A stretch of 64,000 nucleotides of DNA from Ideonella sp. (GTDB taxonomy: Bacteria > Pseudomonadota > Gammaproteobacteria > Burkholderiales > Burkholderiaceae_C). The stretch covers positions 496,001-560,000 of the forward strand of contig JADKIA010000004.1 in NCBI GenBank assembly GCA_016721465.1. The letters run 5' to 3'. The notes beneath the pieces are model-generated. The model saw only the letters and a program-made list of their open reading frames with translations. It was not told the DNA's origin and made no database searches. The number at the start of each line of letters is the position of its first letter. Position 1 is the stretch's first letter. The position numbers were made by a program, and so were the translations under genes. Of this stretch, positions 17,094 through 25,219 are shown piece after piece.

Positions 17094-18911
17094 ATGAAAG
17101 TCGTCCGCCTCACCATCGATAACTTCAGGGGCATCAAGTCCGCGGAGCTGCTGTTCGACGGACACACCTTGATGGTGGGCACGAACAACGTGGGCAAGAG
17201 CACGTTGTGCGAAGCGCTCGACCTTGTTCTGGGCCCGGACAGGCTCAACCGCTTCCCGCCTGTTGACGAGTTCGACTTCTACAACGCAACCTACATTGTT
17301 CCGCCGGCGGCCGACGGCGAACAGCCTCAGATCGTGCCGCTGCGAATCGAGGCGGTGCTGATCGAGCCCGGCGCCGAGATCGCAGCCAAGTGCGGCGGCA
17401 ACATGGAGTTCTGGCATCTTGCCGAACAGCGGCTCCTCGGGCCCGGCGAGCTAGCCGCTGCAAACCCGCCGGCTGTCGTCCCCTGTCTCCGGGTGGAAAC
17501 CGTCGGCAGGTACGACCCCGATGAGGACGAGTTCGAGGCCAAAACCTTCTTCTCCCACAGCCCCGACGCGCCTGCAGGGGAACTGACTGCGGTTCCCAAG
17601 CCGATCAAACGGCTATTTGGCTTCCTCTACCTCCGCGCTCTTCGGACAGGATCGCGCGCCCTCAGCCTTGAGCGCGGCTCACTGCTAGACATCATTCTCC
17701 GCACCAAGGGCGTCCGCACCTCCCTGTGGGAGAAGACCATCGACCGCTTGCGCGGTCTGGACATCGAAGCTGACGCCGCCGAAATTGCGCCCGTACTGCG
17801 TTCCGTCGAAAGGCGCCTGGCCCGCTACATCGCCCTGGAGTACCCCGGCAATGCCACCAAGCTCCACGTCTCGGAACTGACGCGCGAGCACCTGCGCAAG
17901 ACGATGACGTTCTTTCTTGCCTTGTCGGCGGACCAGGGTCACGTTCCGTTCCCGCATGCCGGCACCGGCACTATCAACACCTTGGTCTTGGCGCTTCTTT
18001 CGTTCATTGCGGACTTGAAGCCTGAGACTGTGATCTTCGCGATGGAGGAGCCCGAAATCGCCGTTCCTCCGCACACGCAGCGCCGGATCGCAGAGTACCT
18101 TCTCACCAAGACCACGCAGGCGTTCGTTACGTCTCACTCGCCGTTTGTCATCGAGAAATTCGAGCCGTCGAAGACCTTGCTGTTGGCACGCAAGGATGGC
18201 GTGCTCACCGCTCGCCGGGTGTCTGATGCGACTGGACTCAAGGACAACGATTACAAGAGGTTCTCGCGATCGGGGCTGTCGGAGTGCATGCTCGGCCGTG
18301 CCGCCATCGTTGTTGAAGGCGTCACCGAACTGCACGCACTGCCAGTTGTAGCTCGGCGCATGGAAGAAAACGATCAAACCTTGCAGGCGCTGGACATCGC
18401 AGGCGTGGCCTTCTTCGATGCAGATGGCGAGTCGAACATGCCCAAGTTCGGCAAGTTCTTCAAGACCCTGGGCCTGCGCACGTTTGCCTTCTATGACAAC
18501 GACTACAAGAAGAAGCGCAAAGCCGATCAAGCACAGGCGCTCGCAGACAACTTCGACATAAATGTCGAGCACGCGTACAAAGGCTTCGAAGACCTCATCG
18601 TCTCGGAAGTGCCGCTAGACCGTCTATGGTCATTTCTGTCCACGTTGAAAGCAAACGACGAGAACGGCAATCTCGCCATCCCGGATGTGCGACCCGCCGA
18701 CGACGCCGTCAAGGCACTTGCTAAGGAAGCTTTGGGCGGTAACAAAGGTGCCGGATGGGCGGCGCGCCTGTTTGAAGAGTGCGAGTTGAACGAACTGCCC
18801 GCCACAGTGACCATCTTCTTGTCTTCAGTGTTCGCGTTGTTCCCAGCGCCGCCGCCCATCAACGAGAACGGTGACGAAGTCGAGGTACCAGCCGACCCCG
18901 ACGCGCTATGA
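17094..18911 (+). CDS. gajA: GajA-like OLD-family ATPase/TOPRIM nuclease
   Basis: A 605-residue OLD-family protein. The ABC-type ATPase is built from Walker A GTNNVGKS (29-36), an ABC signature-like GTGTINTL (about 290-297), Walker B VIFAMEEPE (313-321) and an H-loop SHSP (347-350). A TOPRIM nuclease domain follows, with Glu in VVEGVTE (406-412), DADGES (442-447) and YDND (467-470). An OLD nuclease coupled to a UvrD-like helicase is the definition of class 2 OLD, or Gabija, systems; GajA in Bacillus cereus is about the same length. GajA is reported to nick DNA and to be inhibited by nucleotides. The start has a strong AAGGGAAA site. It overlaps the helicase by 4 bp. Confidence 0.82.
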   Translation: MKVVRLTIDNFRGIKSAELLFDGHTLMVGTNNVGKSTLCEALDLVLGPDRLNRFPPVDEFDFYNATYIVPPAADGEQPQIVPLRIEAVLIEPGAEIAAKCGGNMEFWHLAEQRLLGPGELAAANPPAVVPCLRVETVGRYDPDEDEFEAKTFFSHSPDAPAGELTAVPKPIKRLFGFLYLRALRTGSRALSLERGSLLDIILRTKGVRTSLWEKTIDRLRGLDIEADAAEIAPVLRSVERRLARYIALEYPGNATKLHVSELTREHLRKTMTFFLALSADQGHVPFPHAGTGTINTLVLALLSFIADLKPETVIFAMEEPEIAVPPHTQRRIAEYLLTKTTQAFVTSHSPFVIEKFEPSKTLLLARKDGVLTARRVSDATGLKDNDYKRFSRSGLSECMLGRAAIVVEGVTELHALPVVARRMEENDQTLQALDIAGVAFFDADGESNMPKFGKFFKTLGLRTFAFYDNDYKKKRKADQAQALADNFDINVEHAYKGFEDLIVSEVPLDRLWSFLSTLKANDENGNLAIPDVRPADDAVKALAKEALGGNKGAGWAARLFEECELNELPATVTIFLSSVFALFPAPPPINENGDEVEVPADPDAL

Positions 18912-20668
18912 ACGAGCCGTGTGCGCTGCGCGACAGCGTGTTGGCATGCGACAGCCACATCTTGGTCGTGGGAGGGCCCGGCAGCGGGAAGACAACCGTC
19001 GCACTGCGCAAGGCGGTCCATCGCATCAAGCAGGGCATGCAGCCGGGCCAATCGGCGCTGTTCCTCAGCTTCTCGCGCGCTGCGGTGGCCCGAATTCTCG
19101 ATGCGGCAAAACTCGAAGCGACGAAGGAAGATCGCGAGCTACTTTCGATCCAGACCTTTCACTCATTCTTCTGGGGCGTCTTGAAGGCCCACGCCTATCT
19201 GCTGGGCTCCCCCGCGAGGCTCTCGATTCTGCTGCCCCAGGATGAGAAGGCCTTCTCTGGCGGGATCGATGACGAAGATGAGGGCTGGGACGAGTGGCTG
19301 GTTGAGCGCGAGCGGTTGTTCCGCGAGGAAGGCCGCATCGCCTTCGACTTGTTTGCACCATATGCAACCGAGCTGTTGGCGACCAGTTCGCACTTGCTGA
19401 TGTCGATCGCAAGGCGGCACCCCATCGTCGTCGTGGACGAAGCACAGGACACGGGAAAGTTCGCGTGGCAGTGCATCCAGATGCTAGCTCCACACACCCA
19501 GGTGTTGTGCTTGGCGGACCTCGAGCAGCAAATTTTCGACTACCTGCCGGGCGTAGGGCCTGAGCGTGTCATTGCCATACGGGAAGCGCTACAGCCACAC
19601 GAGATCGACCTCGGGACACAGAACCACCGCAGCCCCGAATCTGAAATATTGGCCTTCGGAAACGACATCTTGACTGGCATGGTCCGCGGCGCACCCTACA
19701 AAGGTGTTTCAGCTCTGGCTTACCGCCCGGAGAAGCCTCCGCCAAACTGGAATCACCTGCTCCGACATGCCCTCTTTCGGCTGTTCAAGGCGATCCGCGA
19801 CCAAACTGGATCGTTTCCCGAAACTGTCGCGATTTTGGTGTCGAACAATCGAAGTGCATTGAAGATGTCGAATGCTCTCAATGCCCTCGGGACCAACGTT
19901 GGAAAGCCGGTGCGCCACAAGTTGCTGTTCGACGAGGCTGAGTCGCTACTGTCGGCACGACTCGCAGCATTCCTGCTTGAACCGAAGGATCTCGCGCACC
20001 TTGAGGACGATGTGGCGACCAGCATGGACATGATCGCCGCCGCGCGGCGAGCGACCGGCCAGGCGCGAACCGAGGTCGCAAAGCTGCAGGAGCAAGCGAT
20101 CAAGATTCGCAACGGCAAGGCGCTCAACATCAATATTGCCAAGTCGTTGCGAAGCCTGATCACCGAGCTGAGCCTGTCCGAGTTCACTGGCGACCCCGCC
20201 GAGGATTGGCTGACGATCAAACAACTGCTGCGTGCCTCGGGACAAGATGAACTTGCTCGCGTTGCCAATCAGCTGGACTATCTGGTGGCTTTTCGCAGAG
20301 GACACCGAATCTCCGCGGGTCTGGCCGCGGAATGGCTACGCGATGGAACCTACACGAACGCCCGCGTGGCATTGGATCAGGCCCTGGCGCAAGAACAGAT
20401 CCTGGATGGTGTGGAAGCGCCGACAGGGTTGCAGGTGATGAACTTCCACAAGGCCAAGGGCAAACAGTTCGACGGTGTCATCATTGTTCGGGAGGCGCGA
20501 AGGACGAAGACCGGCGTCGACTCATCCTTTGTCTGGCGAGGCGACGATCCGCCGTACCCCAAGAGCCGACGAGTGCTTCGCGTGGGGATCACGCGGGCCC
20601 GTGCCCATACGCTACTGCTGGACCCGCAGTGGCCTCCGTGCCCACTGCTGACTGGCCACAAACTATGA
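18908..20668 (+). CDS. gajB: GajB-like UvrD/Rep-type helicase
   Basis: A 586-residue superfamily 1 helicase. Motifs in order: Walker A GGPGSGKTT (22-30), motif Ia-like FLSFSRAA, Walker B VVVDEAQDTG (174-183), motif IV NHRSPE (239-244), motif V NFHKAKGKQFDGVII (about residue 510-525) and motif VI VGITRARAH (559-567). The ATG overlaps the gajA stop (ATGA), so the two proteins are made together. In Gabija, GajB hydrolyses nucleotides and forms a complex with GajA. This copy is somewhat longer than the roughly 500 residues of the studied GajB, with extra helical sequence between motifs IV and V. A general repair helicase is an alternative reading, but the pairing favours Gabija. Confidence 0.78.
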   Translation: MNEPCALRDSVLACDSHILVVGGPGSGKTTVALRKAVHRIKQGMQPGQSALFLSFSRAAVARILDAAKLEATKEDRELLSIQTFHSFFWGVLKAHAYLLGSPARLSILLPQDEKAFSGGIDDEDEGWDEWLVERERLFREEGRIAFDLFAPYATELLATSSHLLMSIARRHPIVVVDEAQDTGKFAWQCIQMLAPHTQVLCLADLEQQIFDYLPGVGPERVIAIREALQPHEIDLGTQNHRSPESEILAFGNDILTGMVRGAPYKGVSALAYRPEKPPPNWNHLLRHALFRLFKAIRDQTGSFPETVAILVSNNRSALKMSNALNALGTNVGKPVRHKLLFDEAESLLSARLAAFLLEPKDLAHLEDDVATSMDMIAAARRATGQARTEVAKLQEQAIKIRNGKALNINIAKSLRSLITELSLSEFTGDPAEDWLTIKQLLRASGQDELARVANQLDYLVAFRRGHRISAGLAAEWLRDGTYTNARVALDQALAQEQILDGVEAPTGLQVMNFHKAKGKQFDGVIIVREARRTKTGVDSSFVWRGDDPPYPKSRRVLRVGITRARAHTLLLDPQWPPCPLLTGHKL

Positions 20669-20978
20669 CGAGACTGGCTTGGTCTGCTGGCTGCTGGCTG
20701 CTGCGACGGGTACACCTGTTCCGGCCTGCCATCGGCGGTGGACGAGACCGCCGCCAGTAAGGAGCGATCTCAATCGCTATCGCTATCGCAGCCTGCCAAT
20801 TCGATTCCGGTCGATGGTGATGGACAGCAAGTGGTTTATCGACTCGAAGCCGCACCAATCCCGAAACCCCCCTCACAAACGCAGCATTCCCAACGGCCCC
20901 GCCAGGCACACCCGCCTACCCTTCGGCTACGCGCTCAACAGAGCATCCGCCCGCAGCCACAGCCCCGAGGGAAGCGCC
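20669..20978. other. Gap after the Gabija pair with no recognisable gene
   Basis: 310 bp without a credible coding frame. It holds a 6-bp inverted repeat, GGCGGT (20734-20739) and ACCGCC (20747-20752), possibly a weak terminator for the Gabija pair though no T run follows. Three imperfect ATCGCT copies lie near 20776. The right end carries the ribosome-binding site of the next gene. Confidence 0.5.
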
Positions 20979-21485
20979 ATGTTCTCCGCCTTGCAAGTCG
21001 CCCGCCAGGACCAAGCCGCGAATCCCAACCAAGGCGCCCTGGACGCCGAGCACCGGGACACCATCGAAACCCGCCTCTGGCTCGAAGAGCACGAGTGGCT
21101 GTACAGCCTGCTGCGAAGCGACGACAACGTCTCACCGACGTTCCGCTTTCCAGACCTGATCAGCGCTTGCGTTTCGGTGGTCTTCATGCACGACGATGCC
21201 GCAGCGCGCATCTTCGACTTCCTGGGTACCCAACTCGTCCTGCGATCACCGCAGACGCCACGCCGACGGGAATCGATGTGGCGGCAGCAGTACGACTTGC
21301 TGCTGGCCGTGCAGCGCTCGCCGGCCAATCGGCACCCAAACCCCAAGTTCCAACTCGACCAGTTGACCACGGCCTGCGTGGCACTGTGCCGCGTGCGGGA
21401 TGACGCGGACGCCCTCGTGCTGCGGCAGGCTCGGCTCAACATGGCCCAGCGGTCGGCGCGATGGCGGCTGCCTCCCCCTGGCTGA
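20979..21485 (+). CDS. Unknown protein built of two 69-residue repeats
   Basis: A 168-residue protein of unknown function. The ATG at 20979 has a GAGGGAAG ribosome-binding site, which decides it over longer frames. It is an internal duplication: F55, L60, ACV (63-65) and DDA (72-74) recur exactly 69 residues later as F124, L129, ACV (132-134) and DDA (141-143). The units are predicted mostly helical, with a WLYSLLRS / YDLLLAVQRS helix before each. No signal peptide or membrane segment is seen. It lies between the defence block and the conjugation operon, 213 bp before the first transfer gene, so it may belong to either. I do not recognise the family. Confidence 0.75.
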   Translation: MFSALQVARQDQAANPNQGALDAEHRDTIETRLWLEEHEWLYSLLRSDDNVSPTFRFPDLISACVSVVFMHDDAAARIFDFLGTQLVLRSPQTPRRRESMWRQQYDLLLAVQRSPANRHPNPKFQLDQLTTACVALCRVRDDADALVLRQARLNMAQRSARWRLPPPG

Positions 21486-21698
21486 CGATGCCGTTAGCCA
21501 CCACCCGCGCTGGGATATCCAGCATCACTCGCGCCACCACCTGATTCGACCCCGCCGGCCCTCCAGCCGTCTCACCTGGCCCACCCGGCTCACCCGAGCC
21601 CCACCCTGGCCGGACTCCCGGTCCCGACCTCGTTGCTCGCCTTGAACTTGGGTTCGGCGGGTGTTGTCGATGTCTCGCACTTCGCGACGGGTTGAGCC

Positions 21699-22244
21699 AT
21701 GCGCTTGCTTCTCTTTGCCGGATGGGTTCTTTCGCTGTGCGTGCCGCTGCAGGCGTGGGCCTGCTGGGAGCAGGCCGCGCAGCGCTACGGCCTGGCGACA
21801 GAGTTGCTCTACGCGATCGCCCGGGTCGAATCGAACCTGAACCCGCGGGCGGTCAACCGCTCGCACTTGCAGCGCACCGGGTCCTATGACATCGGGCTCA
21901 TGCAGATCAACAGCTCGCACCTGCGCACGCTGGCCCGTCACGGCATCAGCGAAGCCCAGCTCTACGACCCGTGCACCAACATCCAGGTGGGTGCCTGGCT
22001 GCTGGCCGACACCTTCGCCCGGCACGGCAACACCTGGGACGGTGTCGGCGCGTACAACGCCGCTTGCTCCCAGCTCAAGGGGGCTGCGTGCGCCGAGGCC
22101 CGGGCGAGGTACGCCTGGCAGGTGTATCGCAAGCTGCCAGGCTCGCAGCCGCGCGAGGAACGGCCTGCCGCCTCGCAAAGCCAGCGCCCCGGAGCCATGC
22201 CCGCGGTCGCCCCGATCCTGATTTCCGCGTGGGTGTCGCCATGA
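21699..22244 (+). CDS. VirB1-like lytic transglycosylase of the conjugation system
   Basis: 181 residues with a signal peptide ending around residue 21 (LQAWA/C). The SLT (soluble lytic transglycosylase) fold shows the catalytic Glu44 in IARVESN, then GLMQIN and VGAYNAACS. It cuts peptidoglycan to let the secretion channel through the periplasm. A GGGTTGAG ribosome-binding site precedes the ATG. It overlaps the next gene by 4 bp and starts the transfer operon. The C-terminal 40 residues are low-complexity. Confidence 0.85.
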   Translation: MRLLLFAGWVLSLCVPLQAWACWEQAAQRYGLATELLYAIARVESNLNPRAVNRSHLQRTGSYDIGLMQINSSHLRTLARHGISEAQLYDPCTNIQVGAWLLADTFARHGNTWDGVGAYNAACSQLKGAACAEARARYAWQVYRKLPGSQPREERPAASQSQRPGAMPAVAPILISAWVSP

Positions 22245-22981
22245 GGCACACGGGGCGTCGAGCGACTGGCGCTCTTGGCCTGGCTGCGGTGAGCACGGCC
22301 TTCGCTGCCTCGTGCAGCGTGCCGCTTCGTCCGAGGGTTGATTCACACCCGCCGGCGCGAGCGTTTTCACCCTCCCCGGTCACGCAAGTCGCCCAGATGG
22401 ATTTCGGGCGCAGCGCCGCATACGCGACCTGCCAGCCACCCGCCTGCCCGGCCGTGACGCCGAAGACGCTGACCAGTGCTGTGCCGCCCGTCGCAGTGCC
22501 GCCACGCGCCATCGGCACGACCGCGTCGCTCGACGTTGGCGAAGTGCTCGTGCCTTCCGATGCGCGCCCAGCGATCCCGTCGACGCCAGCCGCCGCCCAG
22601 GAGGTTGCAGGCACTGCCGAACCCGCATCGAAGCAGGTGACGGTGCGCTTCGCGTTCGGCAGCGCCGTGCTGAGCGCTGCCGCGCGAGGGCAGATCGACG
22701 AAGCGGTGCGGGGGCTGGACGCCACCCGTCGCGTGGCCCGTGTCGCGATTTCCGGGCGCACCGACAACGTCGGGCCACCCCAAGTCAATCAGGCACTGGC
22801 GCTGGACCGCGCTCACGCCGTCCGAGACCACCTGCGCGTCCGCTACCCCCACCTGTCCCCGGCCGTGACGCTGCACGCCGAGGGTGCGTGCTGCTTTGCG
22901 GCGTCGAACGAGACGGCCGACGGGCGTGCCCTGAACCGGCGCGTCGAGATCGTCTTCGAGCGCGACGCGCAGGACCTGTGA
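22241..22981 (+). CDS. OmpA-family lipoprotein in the conjugation operon
   Basis: 246 residues. The N-terminus has a hydrophobic leader with a possible lipobox (AASC, Cys25), then a Pro/Ala-rich linker. From about 133 there is an OmpA C-terminal peptidoglycan-binding domain: VRFAFGSAVLS, ISGRTDN, a typical LALDRAHAVRDHL helix and the closing NRRVEI. It probably anchors the transfer machine to the cell wall from the outer membrane. The start overlaps the transglycosylase stop (ATGA). This is not one of the core F transfer genes, but its operon position ties it to conjugation. Confidence 0.8.
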   Translation: MRHTGRRATGALGLAAVSTAFAASCSVPLRPRVDSHPPARAFSPSPVTQVAQMDFGRSAAYATCQPPACPAVTPKTLTSAVPPVAVPPRAIGTTASLDVGEVLVPSDARPAIPSTPAAAQEVAGTAEPASKQVTVRFAFGSAVLSAAARGQIDEAVRGLDATRRVARVAISGRTDNVGPPQVNQALALDRAHAVRDHLRVRYPHLSPAVTLHAEGACCFAASNETADGRALNRRVEIVFERDAQDL

Positions 22982-23098
22982 TGCGCGGGCATCCAACGCC
23001 GCGCCCGGTGCGGTTTCCAACACCTGCTTTCACCCCCGCCGACCTGGCCTAACCCGCTTCGCATCCGACTCACCCTCAAACCCTTCCTGGAGGACTTC

Positions 23099-23455
23099 AT
23101 GAGCACTGCACTTCTCTACATCCCATCCACCTTCCGCGCTTCGGCGCGCCGGCCGATGGCGGTTCTGTCCCTTCTGACGCTGCTCGCCTTGGGCCTTGGC
23201 GTCGCCTTCCCGGGCTATGCGCTCGACCTCGTGGCCTTCACTGGCATCACCGGGCCGATGACCTCGGCGCTCACGCAGATCTCCGCGCTGGGGCCGGGCA
23301 TCAAGGCCTTGGTCGGCTTCGTTGGCTTCGTCGTCGCGTTGATCTCGCTGTCCGCGCTGCGCAACTTCGGGCCGGTGCTGTTCTACGTCGGCCTGGCGAT
23401 CTTTGCGGCGGTGGGCCTGGTGATTGCCGGCGCGATCATGGGCGCGGTCGTCTGA
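23099..23455 (+). CDS. traA: Conjugative pilin precursor (TraA-like)
   Basis: 118 residues. A positively charged leader of about 40 residues ends in a signal-peptidase-type site (GYALDL), followed by two hydrophobic helices (about 62-83 and 90-112) separated by a short polar stretch, the layout of F-type and VirB2-type pilins. A very strong TGGAGGA ribosome-binding site fits a highly expressed structural subunit. It sits directly before traL, as in F. Sequence similarity to F TraA is not obvious by eye, so the call rests on layout and position. Confidence 0.75.
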   Translation: MSTALLYIPSTFRASARRPMAVLSLLTLLALGLGVAFPGYALDLVAFTGITGPMTSALTQISALGPGIKALVGFVGFVVALISLSALRNFGPVLFYVGLAIFAAVGLVIAGAIMGAVV

Positions 23456-23483
23456 CGCGTGCCGCGCAGGCTGGGAGCACGGC

Positions 23484-23783
23484 ATGCAAGCCGACACCTA
23501 CATCCCACGTCGCCTCGACGACACCTGGAAGATCGGTTTCTGGGACATCGATGTCGCGGCACCCGTGCTCTTCTGCTTCTTCGTCGGCTACATGTCCGGC
23601 ACCAAGCTGGCCTTCGCCGTCTGCGCCGTCATCGGCATCTCGCTGTCGCGCTGGATCGCCCGCGTCAAGGCCGACAAGCACCCGGCCTTCGCGATGCACT
23701 GGCTGTACTGGCACCTGCCGCCCAGCCCGCTGACCGCGATGCGCGCCACGCCGCCCTCGTACATCCGCCGCATGGTCGGCTGA
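23484..23783 (+). CDS. traL: TraL, pilus assembly membrane protein
   Basis: 99 residues, TraL/VirB3-like: an IPRRLDDTWKIGFWDID start, typical of TraL, then two closely spaced membrane helices (about 26-54) and a C-terminal conserved HWLYWHLP segment. It acts in the inner membrane in pilus assembly. The ATG at 23484 is chosen because GGGAG lies before it and it matches the family's usual length; a longer frame starts inside the pilin gene. Confidence 0.85.
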   Translation: MQADTYIPRRLDDTWKIGFWDIDVAAPVLFCFFVGYMSGTKLAFAVCAVIGISLSRWIARVKADKHPAFAMHWLYWHLPPSPLTAMRATPPSYIRRMVG

Positions 23784-23817
23784 GCGCTGACCAACCCCGC
23801 GCACCCGGAGCACGCAT

Positions 23818-24381
23818 ATGGACTTCGAACGACTCAACGGCGACATCAAGGAAATGCGCAGGCGCAACCGCAGCCTGGGGCTCACGGTGGGTGCCCTGGC
23901 CGTCGGCCACGTTGTAGCGCTGATCGTGATCCTCAACCTGATCGGCACTGTGCGCACCGTGATCGTGCCGCCCTCGATCGACAAGTCCTTCTGGGTCAGC
24001 CGAGACAAGGCGAGCAGCGAGTACCTGGAGCAGATGGGCAGCTTCATCGCCTGGCTGGTGCTGGACGTGACGCCGTCGTCCATCGACTGGAAGAAGGGTG
24101 TGCTGCTGGGCTATGTCGAACCCGGCCAGTACGGCGCGCTGAAGACCCGGCAGGAAGTCGAAGCGGAGCGCCTGAAGCGCATCAACGCCAGCACCCTCTT
24201 CATGCCGCAGCAACTGGTGCCCAGCGAAGACGCACAGACCGTCGTCGTGCGCGGGCGGCTGCGCACGCTGGTCAACGGCTTCGAGACTGCCAACGACTTG
24301 AAGGCCTACCTGGTCGAGTTCAGTTTCAACGGCGCGCGCATGCACCTCAAGACGTTCAAGGAGCTTCCCAATGCGAACTGA
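23818..24381 (+). CDS. traE: TraE, VirB8-like inner-membrane component
   Basis: 187 residues with one membrane helix (about 21-43) and a periplasmic domain, the VirB8/TraE plan. The FxxRDKASSEYLEQMGSF and VPSEDAQTVVVRGRLRTLVNG regions are typical of TraE. It bridges the inner-membrane complex to the outer core. A GGAG site precedes the ATG. The end overlaps traK by 11 bp. Confidence 0.88.
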   Translation: MDFERLNGDIKEMRRRNRSLGLTVGALAVGHVVALIVILNLIGTVRTVIVPPSIDKSFWVSRDKASSEYLEQMGSFIAWLVLDVTPSSIDWKKGVLLGYVEPGQYGALKTRQEVEAERLKRINASTLFMPQQLVPSEDAQTVVVRGRLRTLVNGFETANDLKAYLVEFSFNGARMHLKTFKELPNAN

Positions 24382-25219
24382 AGTCGAAGCGGGCGGTCTT
24401 GCAGACGTGCTGCGTCCAGCTGCGGCGCTGGCAGCCGCACTGCTTTTCGCGGTCCTCTCGGCGCACGCGCTGCAAGTCATCGATGCGCGCGACGGCGTGT
24501 CGGTCGAAGCGATCCTGTCGATCAAGGAGCCAACGCGCATCCGCATCGAAGGCGCGCCGATCACGGACGTGTTCGGCAACATCTATTCGAGCAACTGCGG
24601 CAGCGCGGTGGCTGCGGCTCCAATGGCCAACGGCATGAGCGCGAGCCCGGCCAGCCCCGCGATCAATCCCGCGGGCGAGATCGTCCTCGAATGCGACCGC
24701 GACAAGGGCGAGGTCTACATCCGCCCCGTCGGCACGTCGGCCAAGCCGGTCAACCTGTTCGTGTCCTCGGCGCAGGCGACCTACACGCTGCTGCTGCGCC
24801 GCTCCGACACGCCCGCAGACACCATCGTGATCCGTGACTCGTCGCCCCGGCAGACTAGGCCGGAGTCCTCGCTCCAGGGCCCGCTCGGCATCTCGGCAAA
24901 CCACGTCCGCGCGATGAAGGCGATGCTGGTCGCGATGGCCTCCGACCGGGTGCCTGCCGACGTGCGCGTCGATGAGGTCAATCGACCCGTCACCCTGTGG
25001 GCCGAGGCGAAGTTCTCGCTGATGCGCCGCTACGAAGGCCGCGGCTTCCTCGGCGAGAAGTACCTCCTTCAAAACATGAGCCCCACAGTGATGGTGCTCG
25101 CCGAGCAGGAGTTCGACCGCGAGGACGGCAACGTCACCGGCGTGGCCATCGAGAACCACAACCTGCGACCCGGCGAAACGACCAACGTCTTCGTCATCCG
25201 GCGAGGGAGTGCGCGATGA
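24371..25219 (+). CDS. traK: TraK, VirB9-like secretin-type core component
   Basis: 282 residues with a signal peptide cleaved near Ala33. It has the TraK features: N-terminal beta-rich domain (TRIRIEGAPITDVFGN), a conserved EIVLECDRDKGEVYIRP block and a C-terminal domain with the YEGRGFLGEKYLLQN segment. With TraB and TraV it forms the outer-membrane core complex of the F-type secretion system. It overlaps both neighbours, by 11 bp (traE) and 4 bp (traB). Confidence 0.88.
   Translation: MRTEVEAGGLADVLRPAAALAAALLFAVLSAHALQVIDARDGVSVEAILSIKEPTRIRIEGAPITDVFGNIYSSNCGSAVAAAPMANGMSASPASPAINPAGEIVLECDRDKGEVYIRPVGTSAKPVNLFVSSAQATYTLLLRRSDTPADTIVIRDSSPRQTRPESSLQGPLGISANHVRAMKAMLVAMASDRVPADVRVDEVNRPVTLWAEAKFSLMRRYEGRGFLGEKYLLQNMSPTVMVLAEQEFDREDGNVTGVAIENHNLRPGETTNVFVIRRGSAR

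Noticed and set aside
20770..20795. Short ATCGCT repeats as a phase-variable tract or plasmid iterons
   Set aside because: Only about three imperfect units and no gene start or replication gene nearby.
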